From assembly GCA_023052935.1 (NCBI GenBank), contig CM041292.1, positions 110,657,147-110,721,146 of the forward strand: DNA of 64,000 bases, written 5' to 3'. Of the stretch, positions 1 through 13,800 are shown piece after piece; position 1 is the first letter of the stretch; the number at the start of each line of letters is the position of its first letter. The stretch is from Piezodorus guildinii (taxonomy: Eukaryota; Arthropoda; Insecta; Hemiptera; Pentatomidae). Made by a program: the position numbers and the translations under genes. The notes beneath the pieces are model-generated. The model was not told the origin of the DNA. It was given only the letters and a program-made list of their open reading frames with translations, and made no database searches.

Positions 1-1130
1 CCTCCCTGCCACTGTGTAAGATACAGAAGGTGGTTACAAACCTCTTGGACGGCTTGCCGAAGGTGTAACGGATTCTGCGAGCCTTTTCCCGCCTTTTTAT
101 GGCATGAAGGGAGATCACAGCGCGAAAAATCATTTGGGGTGCGCCAATGACGCAAAATCCTTGGACATTTCAGTTTTATTTATTTAAAACTGATATAACC
201 GTTTTCACAACCTGCAATCCTGTATTCTGAAACTATAGAGTGTATGTATGAACGCAATAGACCAAATCCGTTAAATCTTTCCAGCACCTTGACTAGGTAC
301 CACGTTGAAGTTGGCAAAGTCTGATTTGGACAGAGTGAGCCAATGATGTTTCGGACATTTATTCAAATTTTTCATACAGGAATAATTCATTTATTTGAAC
401 TTATGAATGTGCACCAAGTAGAGCAGAAAAATGTCTACCAGAAAAAAAAAAGTTGGAAAATAATCAGTTTTAGTACGAGGGAAATCATTTGGACAGCGTT
501 TGTACGTTTCGTTGAGAATAGCCCATATATAAATTTACTGACCATTAAAACCATTCGTATCATATATGTAACAGCGCTACTTTATGTGTTAATCATTTGT
601 TAAAAATAATAGATTGTAAAAGAAAAACAGGCAATTTATTGTCAAATCGAAGTCATATTGCCAAGACCCTTTTTAGATCGATTAAGGTTAAACATTATTT
701 ATTAAATAATTAGAGTAGCACAATGAAATGTCAATGAATTAAGGTCAAAGGGATCACTGCCGAAAGAACTACACCATTTATTTTGGTTTACCTGGCGGTC
801 GTCACCTTAAACATTATACCTGCTTAAGATCTACGTTTCCTTTCCCCCATGTTCTACCATGTTAATGCTTAGTTATGATCTTAACTGTTTAATTATTTTT
901 CTTTCACTGGCCGCCATTCTAGCTAGTTTCCTTCTAAATCTCTCGAAGTTCAACTATTGACATTCGTATCATTAAATTACAAAAATATTACAAAGTAATC
1001 AATTAGATGACTGGGGTGTGCACTTACGGTTCCATTTGCTTTATTGTTTGTTTGTTTTGTTCGGTTTTAGGGCGTAAAACAGCTTGGTCATCAAATCTAC
1101 TTTATTTATTAGGCTTACATCCCTAATTAT
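1..1130. other. Unassigned left-edge sequence
   Basis: I see no gene here. An 86-codon open frame at 343-603 is AT-biased and shows no recognisable motif, so it is not called. The first 200 bases are more GC-rich than what follows and may be the end of a repeat or gene outside the window, but nothing in them can be named. Confidence 0.5.
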
Positions 1131-1140
1131 ACATTCCTGG

Positions 1141-1281
1141 CATAGATTCCTTAGACCATTCTATTCTTTTCACCAAATTAAATGCACTATCCTTCTCCAA
1201 TGTCGCTATTCGCTTCTTCCGATCATTCCTTTCTGATCGAACTCAGTCCGTTGACATTCCTGAGTTAACTATTATCTAAAA
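1141..1281 (+). pseudogene. LINE reverse-transcriptase remnant
   Basis: A 45-codon frame reads DSLDHSILFTKLNAL then a stretch ending FLSDRTQSVDIPE before a stop. This matches the part of non-LTR reverse transcriptases just after the catalytic D of the 'KAFDSVDH' motif (Jockey/CR1-type arrangement). No continuous RT exists on either side, so it is a short decayed fragment upstream of the CNPY gene. Confidence 0.5.
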
Positions 1282-1984
1282 GACAAAGCTGCTCCTACTA
1301 CCTATATGCCAATGATTTCTAAATTTACTTATACTTCCCTCCTACCGAGTTATCAACAGCATGGCCTGGTTTGGATTAGGAGTAAAAGAAAGGGTAATCT
1401 TCAGTAATCCCTTGCAGGATTCCTGTTCCTGTCCGGGCAAATAAGGGGTTCATAGGGCGTTTTTTATTAGGACTGTCTCTTCTTTACAGGCGAAGGGTTA
1501 AATCCAGCTGATCTGTGGGAGGGAGTTAGCGCTTACTATGCCTGGCATAGCTTGGTAGAAATATCTAATGAAGGAGAGAATGAATTACGATACGACTGAG
1601 CTTCTCGACACTACTTAAGTCTTAGTCCGTTGTTTACAACGAATGCTAATTCACAATTACTAAGGGTTTATACACAAAACAGTTACTAAATTATCCATTC
1701 CAAAGGAAAGACCATTAAAGCGAGTAATTTATATAACCATATAAAAAATCTACTACAAGCGCAAAACGCTACACTTTTACGTCAGACTTCGATGAAGATA
1801 AAAGCTACTAGATTTAGAGTCCATTCAAATATGCTTTGATATAAAGAATTTATTTAAAGTCGTTTCAGCCGTTTTTGAGAATGAAATTTAGTTGCACTTC
1901 GTCTACTATATTTTGATAAAAAAGATATATGTAGCTCTTACTATCTTTAATATACAATTTCAATTTCTTACGACTTATTTTAGT

Positions 1985-2120
1985 TAAGGTGCGATTATCC
2001 TAATACGCACACCTTTTTGGGAGACTTGACTGTATGCTCTCAAGGACACTAAAAATTTATTTCCATTGAAAATTTCCATGACAAAATATTCACAATCGCA
2101 TAACTTCCCCTTACTATGTA
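1985..2120 (+). repeat. Family A dispersed repeat, 3' part
   Basis: Diverged copy of the 3' third of a repeat seen about ten times in the window. It keeps the order CACACCTTTTTGGGAGACTTG, a 'GGACACTAAAA' block, 'TTTCCATTGAAAATTTCC', and 'CAATCGCATAACTTCCCCTTACTAT'. Compare the near-complete copies at 16985-17845 and 33070-33975. Confidence 0.55.
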
Positions 2121-2410
2121 TTTTATGGACAGCTGAATGAAAAAAAAAAGGAGATGTTTTAAGGAAAGCTGAAATGTACTTTTAGTTTTACCCTTGATAG
2201 TTTGATAATAATATGAACACTGTTGGTAATATATTAATTTAATAGTGGATTCTCTTCATCGGAAATATAATTATCACCTCCCTGTAAAGTCTGCAAGAAA
2301 GCGATAATTTTATTTATTATGACCTCCTTGGATGGTTATTTAAAATGCTCTGTCTCAGAAAATATTGTTGTTTAATGTTTTTATATTGATATGCAAATTT
2401 TGATTTTTTA

Positions 2411-2513
2411 ATGTGTTTACAAATGTTGGTATTATTTTTTCTCGCTTTTACTACTTTTGTCTCTTCTGGACCAGAAGAAAGTGAAGGAGTAAAATATGCA
2501 AATAAATGTGAAG
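2411..2513 (+). CDS. CNPY4: CNPY4-like exon 1
   Basis: Encodes residues 1-34 plus one base. It holds the signal peptide and the first cysteine (NKCE). It begins ATGTGTTTACAAATG, so two in-frame Met codons compete; the second has an A at -3. The donor is G|GTATCC. The first base of a split Val codon is completed by exon 2 to give the canonical CEVC pair. No promoter element is obvious upstream. Confidence 0.8.
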
Positions 2514-4826
2514 GTATCCTGTTTTCGTGTTAATGGCCTAACTATGGGATTTTAAAGTAATTTTTGATGTTTGATGATAAAGTGATTTTTTAATTGTAAT
2601 TTTGTGTTCCTAAAAGCATAGATGTACATCAATTTTATTTTTTTATTTATGTGTTCAAAGTGCTCTGTATATTATTTATTGTAACATTAAAAGAAATAGG
2701 TATAAAATCTGGACTCCATCAGTATGTTTTTTTTGTAAAACATCACTTACTGGCTCATTATTATCCTACATCACATATCATGGTCACCCATTTAACATCA
2801 ATAATTTTAAAATAAAAACTTTAGGTATTTAATACTAATGTTTTGGTCATCCTTGTAGTATTGTAGCTAGATACATGTATTTAAGTGTTATGTACATATA
2901 CAGTAAGATATGTAAGTTGGGAATCATTAAGTATGATACTGTTTAAATGGAAATATTTAGTAAATATAGAATCCATTATTTGATACTTAAGGGGCCAGTT
3001 CTTGCTGGGTAGGAGAAAACCATGTATTTAAAATCATCTATAGCTCATTATATTCATTCACCCCGATTTCCGTCCTCTTCAAAAACTTTTTTTTTTTAAA
3101 TAATTAAAATACAAACATAATTTTAAAAACTTTTTTTTTTCAAATAATTTTGATTTCAATTGAGCCTAGTAAGGTAAAATGAGTAATGCATCATCCCTCG
3201 GCCATTTCAAAGAAAGCCTGGGCACAAGCCAATTTCAATTATAAATACTGGAGTAGTATTTTACTTTTTTAAAAAAAGTTTTTGATTACAATTCATCAAA
3301 TTTAACTAGAAAGCTAAGTATCATAAGTTACAGTGCTGTTGTTCAAATAACTATTAATAAGTATAAATAGGAAAATGAATGCTATCTTGTCTTGCTATTA
3401 ACCTTTAACTGCCTTAAATCTAATCCTACCATAAGTTTCTTTTCAATCTCACAGAATGTAACAATAAAGAAAATACATCATGGTGTGTCAAAAAGAATAT
3501 AACACAATGCTAAGATCTTATAGTTTTTATTTTTGGAAAGGAAACTTAAGAATACTGATTGGATTGATTAAGTCGTTTTTCACAGGTCTCTTTAATTGGT
3601 CAGTTCGAAATAGGTCAAACCTTAGCCTAGAAAAGCAATTGAACTCTTACGATACCCTGTGTGTGTGTTCTGTGCTTGCTAAGAACCCCTAATCCTGCTT
3701 GACTATTGGTGTATATAGTTATTCTGCTACTTCTTACATCGTTGGCTATGAAGTCAGAAGCATAGTGATGAATGGCCATACCTCAGCCTGAATTGTAGTT
3801 GCCTATTTGCAATTGATTTGTGTATTCCATCATTGGGTTTGTCTTTTCTCCACAACCACAAGACATAAGTGAACCATCAGCCTAGCAAATGATGCCATGA
3901 TTGGGTTTGTGATTTCTAGATGTGTCAACAGTCATAATAGAAATCATGATATATATATATATATTATATATATATCAGGTTTTATTAGGATAGGGATCTT
4001 TAACGAGTACCTGACATCGCACTATATACATTATAATATTCTTTTTTAAATTATTCTTTTAAGAAAAAATCAATTCGCACAATATTTACTTCATTATTAC
4101 TCATAGGGTATGGTATGGGTTCTTGACAATCAGGCACATTTTTATTATTTAACTTTTTAATTATAATAATAACCAACAAACATAATACAAACGATATGCA
4201 GGCTAACTATAATTATTCTCCATGTTCAGACAGCAGCTCCTAACTCCCTCAGGTCCCCATTCAAAACTACATCTTTTACCTCCCCCTTTTCATCTTCAGG
4301 TACCTTTTTTTACCCTATCCTACCTGCCAGGGACCTTTTTTCTTAGCATCCAAAATGGATTGTAAACCAACTACCAAATAGGAGTTATTTTTTAAATTTA
4401 AATTTTACTTTTATCCTATAGTTAGCCTGCCTAACACAATAATCAAATAATAAATAAATAAATACCATAATTATAAAAAATGGGCATATTACATTTCTCC
4501 CCAATCCTAGGTAAAAAAAAATATATCTTGGGCTCAGTACATATAGAGATTCGTACTGTTTCTAGGCTAACGGCAGCGCAATGAAGTGATTAGGCCTTAA
4601 TCGTGCTCAGCCGCCAGGCTTTTCCCCAATTAATTTGGGTACCCACTTTATAGAGGCTGGGTCTGCCCCAGGAGGGTCTCCATACCCTAGGGTCACCTCC
4701 CTGACTGAATTAACAGAATAAATAATATTCTGCCATTGCCGGGATTCGAACCCAGGACCCGGAGCACAGCAGACTAGCACTCTATCCACTAGACCACGCC
4801 GCTCCTTTTATATGTATATATGTATG

Positions 4827-4897
<71 letters not shown>

Positions 4898-7800
4898 TTA
4901 ATTATATCTTATTTTTGTGGTTATCGTGTTAACATACATTTCTTTTACTTGTTTGCAAATTTTTATTACAATTTAGCTGTAGAGTTATTTTATTTGTTCA
5001 TGATATTAGTTTAATTCTATTTTTTTCAATTATTTTACTCTAAGACTCTAGTCTTAAGTCCACTTTTTATTTCCTGTTATATTATTTTGAAGGGATCTGT
5101 CCCAGAATCATGGCTTTCCTGTGCAGTATTAAACAATAAACATGCAAGGATGGATCCTTCCTAAGGTCCATGTACATTACCAATTCCTTAGAAAGTTCTC
5201 CACCAACTTGAACAGCACAATCTACCTTCATGGTCATCTGTATCAGACGGACTGACTTGGAGAGAGTTCTCAATTTGAATGAAATCCCTGAGAAGATCTG
5301 ATCCATAGTCCCTCTACTTCTCATATTTGCCTTATCTATATAGTAATCCAATTTCTCACTCGGCTATTGGGCAGAGTCTCCTGTATAACATCCTTGAGAA
5401 ACCTTTGTTGCTGTTAGTGAGCAGAGATACGAGTATACCTAGGTATTTCTAGCATTCCATAATGTCTCCTTTCTTATGTAAGGGACATATGATTGTCTTG
5501 TACCAGTCATCTGACTTTTTTTCATATTGCAATATGTCTATAACAAGATCAGACAATCATTTTTCCACTTTTCCTTCTCCATATTTCTATACAAATTTTA
5601 ATTACATACTTATTTTTAATCTCAAAACTTATTAAATTTATATTTAAAAAATCTGTATTTAAGTAAAATCACTTTTAGTTTCTTTAGTTATTGAAAATAA
5701 ATATGGTGTTACAGTCTGCAAAATCTTGGCTACAGAATTAGAAAATCGATTAGAAGAAACTGGAAAAACAAATGAAGTTCTTGAGATAGGGTATTCAATT
5801 GATGATGTTAAACCTAAAAAAAAAGCTCATTATAGAAAGTCGTAAGTATATTTTTTTTAAATCCCTTGTCACAACTTTTTCTTTGTTTCTTCCAGAAGAT
5901 ACCTCTAATAGCCTTAGGTCCAGTTGCACAAACAACGTTCAAGCTAAATTCTGGTTGAAATTGCCTGTTGCACCAAGTAGGTTCAAATTCTTATCAGAGG
6001 GTTAACTTTGGCAGTCCCAGTTACTGGTTAAGCTCAGATGAATGACAAATACTAGTGAAACTAACCTTTTCAGGGAAAATTCAAGCAATATTTTCTGTTT
6101 TGTTTTTTTATCATTTCAACCAATTATTATATTGATTATATTGACACTGTAATCATAACTTTGAGTACCCATTAGAATATAAATTTTAATTTAATGAAAA
6201 AATATTAAATTCTCTTTAAACATTTAATTTTCTCCAAACAATAATAGATTATTGATGTTTTTTGCATTTTCATTTCTGTTCTAGTAAATATTTAATCTTA
6301 TTTACTAGTGTTCAGTTTAATAATAATCATAATATTTATTTATACATAAACACAGTTTGACCATCAACACTCTATTCAGATTATACGTGTAGTTTTGAGA
6401 TTATATATGTAATTAATTTTATTTATAAAACATAAACTATTTAAATTCTGTTATTTACTATAGCAAATATGAGGTTTGTTGTTTGTTTGTTTATTTAACA
6501 TCACTTTATGCTACTATATCTAATCGGGCGATGCTACAATGGGAGTCTTAAATTTTACCTGTCCAGGTTCAATTTGGATAGGGATCTTTAATGAGTACCT
6601 GACATGGCACAGGCTCGGGACCACCTTTTTACGTCCCCTCCTAAAAACGGCATAACTAAGAATTTTTTACTCCCATTAAAAAATCCTAGGACCAACTGCG
6701 GGTTTGAACCAGTGACCTTTGGCATAGAAGGCTGTTATGCTAGCCAACCTTCTACATGCTGCCAACCTAAAATAAAATCCCTTTTTTCATTCATATTAAT
6801 TTTATTCTCAGGTTTTTGTGGAAAATAAAAATTTAGAACAAAATGAAGTTAAAATGGAAAATGTAGCAATTATACTGTTATGTCTTTATTATACAGCCGA
6901 GTCAGTGCAAAATTCATCTTTGAAAGCTCAGTTAAATAATGAAGAATACCTAAAACCTTGTACGGATTGGAAGTTTATAAAATGTTAAACCTGTAAATAC
7001 TGGCAATAACTACAACCATTTCAGATGCATCCACAGACTCTTAATAAAATTATCTAATAATAAATAAATACCTTCCTTTTGTTTATTGAATCAATACTTC
7101 ACCTAAAAAAGGAACTATCCAGTAGAAGAAATATATTTAATGATGTTTAAGTTATTTACATTTGTTACAAGAAAGTAATAACTTCAAGAGCAATTGACTA
7201 TCTATATTAAAATTCTAATACAACACAATAGTATCCTGGTGATTGTATCTAAGTGTCACAGGTCTTTTTACTTTGTACCAAACCAGTTTTATTCTTATTA
7301 ATATATGGTAGATTGATAGAACCAGGAAATTGAAAAACAAGCAAAGGATTAAAACATCTTTATTTATAAAAAAAAAATTGGAAAATACAGATAACTTTAC
7401 ATTATTGTACAGTTATAAAACATTCCTACAGGGTTACCTGTAGCATGGTGGTTAGCATAACAGCCTCCTATGCCAAAGGTCCCGGGTTCAAACCCGCAGG
7501 TGGCCCTAGGATTTTTTAATGGGAGTAAAAAATTCTTAGTTATGCCGTCCTTTGGAGAGGATGTTAAAAGGTGGTCCCAGGTACTCGTTAAAGATCCCTA
7601 TCCTAATTAAACCTGGATAGGCAAAATTTAGCATTGCACGGTTAGCCATAGCATAGCAGCATAAAGTGATGTTAAATAAATAAGCAAACATTCTTACAAT
7701 ATTACATCATGTAGAACAAACAGTACTTAATAATAGTGTTGTATTAAATCAATTAAAATTAAGGTAAGATTTATCATTTTACATTTAACATGAAGTTGGA

Positions 7801-10800
7801 GATTTTAAATAAGTGAATCAATATACAAGATAAAATGAATACTTTGCAAATTTTGTTCTATTACAATATTAGTCTACAAGGGAAAAGGAGATACAAATAG
7901 CATATCCTCCTGGAGACCTATCACCATCTATTCTATTGTGCGCCGAATCATAGAGAAAGTGTTAGACTATGAGCTAAGGAAGCAAATCACCTTCAGCAAA
8001 AATCAGAGAGGCTTCATCAGGGGTCTACGGGGAACGCATGTTAGCGCCAGAATCATTGACGCGGTCTTAAAAGATGCCAAACAAAAGAAGAGTGACTGCG
8101 CGGTGGTCTTTTTAGACGTTATTGGCGCCTTTGACAACGTTGGGCATGATCACATTATTAGCTCACTGGAGGCAAGAGGAGTGTCGTCCGACCTAAAGAA
8201 CGTTATAGCAGCTCTCTTATGCACCAACAAGGTAAAGATCCATGTGGGAGAGAGCTCTACAAACCAGATCAATATACTGCGAGGAGTACCCCAAGGAGGA
8301 CCCTTGTCACCTACGCTATTCAATCTAGCCGTCGATCACTTGTACCGCGACCTGTGTGATCAAGAATTTGCCAGAAGGTTTGGATATAACCTCAGAAGTG
8401 ACCAAGAAAGCGTGGTCCTCACTGGCTTCGCAGACGATCAAGCTGTTACGGCACGTGACAAGGGTGCGGCTGAAAGAATTATAAATGGCGTACAGAGGGT
8501 TCTTGCGGAGATTGGTCTGGGTATAAATCCACAGAAAAGTGTTGGTGTTATCGTCAACAATGGGAAGCTGCAGACGACTACACTCTCTTTGGAGAACGGA
8601 GAAGTCATCCCCACAGCAAAAGAAGGAGAAGTCGTTAAATACTTAGGATGTACGTTCTCCGGAGAGTTGATATTTAACGAAGAGGTCGTGACGAAACTAT
8701 AAACACCAATCTTGATAAACTGGTGACCTCTTGTCTACTCAAGCCGGAACAAAAGCTCAACGTGGTCAACCAATATGTGTTTCCCGGAATAACGTATCCT
8801 CTCCAGACCGCACCGCTTACAAAAATACCTTCTGCGATATTGGAGGGTATAGATATTAATATAAGGAGAAGTATTAAGGCCATCATCGGGCTCCCTGCCA
8901 GCACCGCATCGGCAATGCTATATGCGCCGAGGAGATATCGGGGATTGGGTCTGATCCGCTGTCAATGGGAGGCTCCCCTACAACATTGGTCCATAGCTCA
9001 GCGACTGTCAAATGTGCCGGATGGTCTGTTTCAGTCTATATTTGACTATCCAGTCGAAATTTCTGAATGTGGATCAGAGCCACCGAAGTGTTAGAGCTCT
9101 ACGACAGTCGCTTAGAGAGAATGCTTTTGAAGAATGGGCCAATTGCAGGTGGCAGGGCGTTGGCGTTCGTCATTTTAAAGAGACCCTGAAAGCCAACAGA
9201 TATATATGCGAAAAACAAGTTCTCTCAGGGTCTGAATGGTCCAACGCCCTGAAGCTGAATATCAACTATGCACCCCTGCGAGGGGTCCCAGGAGTCAGTG
9301 GACAGGCGAGAGATGTTGGGTCCCTCTGTCGTAAATGTGGCAGAGAGTCAGAAACACCAGCCCACGTGCTGGGAAAATGCCCCAACAACTCCCTCCTAGT
9401 TACTCGCCGGCACCATCGAGTTAAGCATGCGTTAATAAGGCTTCTTAGGGAAAAGGAATATACCTGCTTTGACGAGGTCTACTGCGTGGACACGGACGGT
9501 TCTGCGAGGTATGCTGACATTTTAGCATTCTCCAAGAACGGGAGAACAGCATTGATCCTCGACCCGACCGTCAGGTATGAAACAAACGACCTCGATCAGG
9601 CAGATGAAGTGGATAGGGAAAAGAGAGATATCTACAATAAGTGTATCCCTTTCCTAAAAGAGAAGTTCCGTGAGACCTTCGGAAGAGAGAGTTCACCGTG
9701 AGAGGCCTCTGGTTCGGATCTCGCGGGACTATCCCCAGTAGAACAAGGAGCCTTCTAGAAGAACTCGGTGTTGGTAATAGTGAATTGTCCATGATGGCCG
9801 AGAATATAATATTGGACTCCCTGGGGATTATTCATCATCACCTCTATGGATATTAGTAGGTTAAGATTTTTCCTTACAAGACTTATATTTATGTTTTTCT
9901 TTATTCGTCTTATCTTTTTGCTTAAATTTTGTCATTGATTCTGTTGGTCCTTTAGGTGTGCATTTTCAAATCTGTTTTTTTTCGTTTTTTTTATGCTTGT
10001 ATTTTCCTTTGGATTATAGACTATATTACATATTATAAGATATAACATAGAAATCTGTTGATAAAGAAAGTAATTGTATTGTAAATTTATAATTTTTTAG
10101 GTCAATATCACATGTCATCAAGATTGATAAGTACGCTGTGTATGATAGCAACCCAATACAGTTGGGCAGCACGGTTTTGTTTTATTGTAATTTTGATAAA
10201 ATAAAGTATTTCTCTTCTCTCTCTAATATTAAATTAACCGTTAATTGTTTCTTATGGACAGAGTATATATTTTTCTGTTTCCATTTTCTAAATGTATCAA
10301 TTCATAAATAGTATAAAAATAAGTAAATTGATAGTAATTTTATAATTACAAACAACAGAAGTACTATTGAAATAAAAAAAATTGATGGGTTTAGGCCTAA
10401 TTGGTTAAAATATGTTATTAAGATAAATCATGTATATTTTGGTCTATTCACTTAACCAAGAGATTGTTCCTCCCTCTTTAATTGTACTTTAAAAAAAAAA
10501 TCCTTTTCTAAATAAAATAAAAATAAAGAAAACTTTATTTGAACATTGGTAGTAGACAAGTGTAGAAAACAATTTTACATCAATCTACCACTTTACATTT
10601 CCATTTTGTAGCATACATTAGAAATTAAAAATCTTGCTTTATAGTAAAAGTTCCCTGAAAATGACACGAATGGCGGTGCTTTATTTAATCTATGAATATA
10701 TCTTATGTTTCAACTATTTGTTATAAGAATATATAAACATGGCTCACGTTTTGTTTTAGGCCTTTTTCCATTCATAAATTAGAATTTATGAAAACTTTTT

Positions 10801-13800
10801 GCAATAAATGTGGTAACAACTAAAATAATTAAATTAGTATATATTTTTGAAAGTTTTCTGGAACGAAGATTACTCTTAACGTACATCATTTAAACTTGAC
10901 AATGTTTCTTTTGTGCCTAAATAATATCCAAAAAAATATTTATTTGAAGATCGATGAGACCAAAAACCTCCTCAAGGACCGTATCTCCCAGCACAAATAT
11001 TCCGTTTTCCTCAAGAAAGCCTACAGCGTCTAAGCTCTCAGAACATTCCTTATTGTTAAACCACCCCCCTGATATTTAAAATACTTCCATCCTTGCCACC
11101 GTTCCTAACTTAATTAATATTTCAAAATTAATATTTTGAGAGATAAACGACTCATAACTGAATTTATTTATATCCATGAAGTTGTCTACTTATTTGTTAG
11201 AAATCTGAAAAGAAAATAGCAGAGTATATAATGATATACAAGTTGGAACCACAAAATATGGAATCTGAAATACAAAAAGGGGGTAAGTAGTATAAATGAA
11301 ACAAAAAAAAAAATGAAAGACAATGAGAATGGTTGAATTGTCTACCTATATAAGTTATCAAGTAAAATCTAAAAAAGAAATAAGAGAGAATACTTTTGAT
11401 ATAAGTAGTAAGATAAGAGATAAAATGAGTTAATTTTAATATCTATAGGTCTTAAAAAGATGTAACTTTGGATAGTGGGTATAAAATGAATTATTAGTCA
11501 TTTGAATATAAGCGTCCAGGGGTAAACAAGAGCAAATAGAAGTAAATACTTAATTTAAAAGATAAATGGTAAAATTAAAAAAATATACTCGACTTTCACT
11601 TACCTCCATTGTTAAAATCAATTAAAAATTATATTAAAAGTATATTTAGAGATTTAAGCCCTGTCAGACTATTTCAATCAGAATGAAACCTGATATATCA
11701 ACCGACATGATATTAAAGCCCATTAAATTTTATATTGATTAAGCAAGTTTAATCAAAATCGTTAGCCATTTTTTAGAAAATCTTAAAAAAGGTGCAAAAT
11801 GCATGGTATAAAGACTTTTAATTTTCGCGCTAGACTTACCTCATGCAGACACATACAAACACACCCTGAGTCGCCTATAGCATAGTGGCTAGCATTACAG
11901 CCTTCTATAGTTCATACCTGCAGGTGGCCCTAGGATAGCATGAAAACATGAAGTCGTATGAAACTGAAATTTCATATTTAATGTTACTGGGATGTTACAG
12001 CAACTTTCATCAAAATAGAGGAAATAGAAGAACCACTTTATACCATGCGTATTTCACCTTTTTACGATTTTCTCAAAAACGGTTCGAACGATTTTGATTA
12101 ATCAATGTAAAACTTAATGGGGTTTAATATCATATAGGTTTTATTTTGATTGAAATAGTCTGATAAGGCTTAAATGCCGATATTTAAATTTTTCTTCTTT
12201 TAATAAAGTTCCTTTACTTTTGAAGATTCAAAAAATAAAACCATATTATCTTGTTAACATTGATAAAAAGTGGTTAAATGTATATTAGTTGAACAAATTC
12301 AATATCCAACTAAAGGAGAAAAGAGCAAACAAATATTTTGCATGCAATTTTTGTGTTTCTTAACATATTAGCATAATACTCATATGGTATAATATACCAT
12401 TGAAAAGCTAATCATTTTTTAAAAAAAATTATGTTATACACAAAATTGTAAAAGTTAATTGAGAGTGATGAGAAGCTGATACAACTAACTGATTGGTGTA
12501 GATAATAATATTATATATTTTTAAATAAAACACCATGTTTTTATCGAAACTAAATTTAATTAATTCTTTAACCTTTTTACTTTCACTTATCTATATCATC
12601 TCTGACTGTATTTAAAAATTCTTAAATTGAGTTTAGAAACGGAGGTTAGTCTAAATCATGTGTTGTGCACATCAGATTTTTTTTTTTTTTACAGTTTTTC
12701 TCTTTCAGACAATTTTTTTTTTCTTCTAAAATTTATGTGTATTCAATAGAATATTTATTTATTTTTACTTACCTATATATGAAGTTTTGGAATCATAAAA
12801 TTTGTTGATTCTCAACCGTTGATTTTACCGAAAAACAAGTTTTGATGTCTGTGTGGGTTCCTTTTTTGTTAATGATATGTGGAATGACTATCTTTCATTT
12901 AATAAAGTGTGAGTGAAAGTTCACAATTGTTTGAGATTTTGATTGAAACCACCTCCATATTTGTCTTCACTACCTCTTGGAACAGCTGTCAGGAGCAAGA
13001 TGGCCTGCTTCTTCCAGACATATTTCCTTAAAAATGAAATTGGTCTATTTTCATTAGTTAGTATGCCTCAACTATATCATGTTGCTGTAGGCATGTCTTT
13101 TTTTATTTTTTTTTATAGAAGTATCTAATAAAAATATAAGTGTTTAGTAAAATATGGAAGTTTGTCTTATCATTTTTCTGAAGCAGTAGATCATCAATTC
13201 ATTATTGTTCTCTTATATTTTTGTGATTTTTTGTTTTTATTTATTTGTTTCTTTCTCAGTAATTTTCTTTTTTTTTTTTATTTAACGTTCTATTATTTAC
13301 ATGTGTATTAATTTTTTTTTTTTGCCATGTTATTTCAGAGAACTTAGATTACTTGAATCACTTGATGGGGTATGCAATAAAATCCTGGACTATAATATTC
13401 ATAAAGAAAGGACTGACAGCACACGCTTTGCAAAAGGAATGAGTCAAACCTTTAAAACTCTTCATGGACTAGTGTAAACAAACTTTCTTTTTTTATGTAT
13501 ACCTAATAGATGCTAATTAATTGTCTATTATTTGAATTTATTGCTTTATTATTATGAATGTTTATATCTCCTCTATTAATGTTTACTGCCTCAAAGATTC
13601 AGTTTTCCCAATGTTAGCTTGCATCCTTATAAAAATACTCCATAAAAATTACAATCTAGTGTAATATAGATTCAATATCTTTCAACTTACAACTCTTAAA
13701 AGCAGAGGTTTCTAGATGGTGGTTTGTGATCTCACTTAAGAAATTCATATATAAAATCATATTTTTGAACATGTTGAATAAGTGATAAAAAATTGTATTC

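Larger units (their letters stand above)
2514..5714. other. CNPY4-like intron 1
   Basis: Mostly AT-rich sequence with no coding signal. Contains a SINE-2 scrap (3975-4015), two TA microsatellites, a SINE-1 copy (4562-4806) and a decayed LINE (5060-5520), listed separately. The open frame at 3480-3692 shows no motif. Confidence 0.7.
7866..10220 (+). mobile_element. 5'-truncated R2-superfamily (RLE-type) non-LTR retrotransposon
   Basis: The element opens inside the RT domain ([18 protein letters not shown]) and runs through the catalytic [19 protein letters not shown] and FADD motifs. After the thumb comes a CCHC knuckle ([20 protein letters not shown]2CX8HX4C) and a restriction-like endonuclease with YADILAF then [10 protein letters not shown]. 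The order RT, CCHC, RLE is diagnostic of R2/R4/NeSL-type elements. The N-terminal zinc fingers and the start of RT are missing. There are frame changes near 8699 and between 9060 and 9090. The 3' UTR runs to roughly 10220. It lies in sense orientation in CNPY intron 2, outside rDNA. Confidence 0.85.

Noticed and set aside
4730..4806. tRNA gene on the - strand
   Set aside because: A and B boxes are good, but the acceptor ends do not pair and the sequence continues into a SINE body with related copies elsewhere.
4820..5014. 64-codon frame starting in the TA repeat
   Set aside because: Coding is an artefact of a TA microsatellite (Tyr-Ile repeats).
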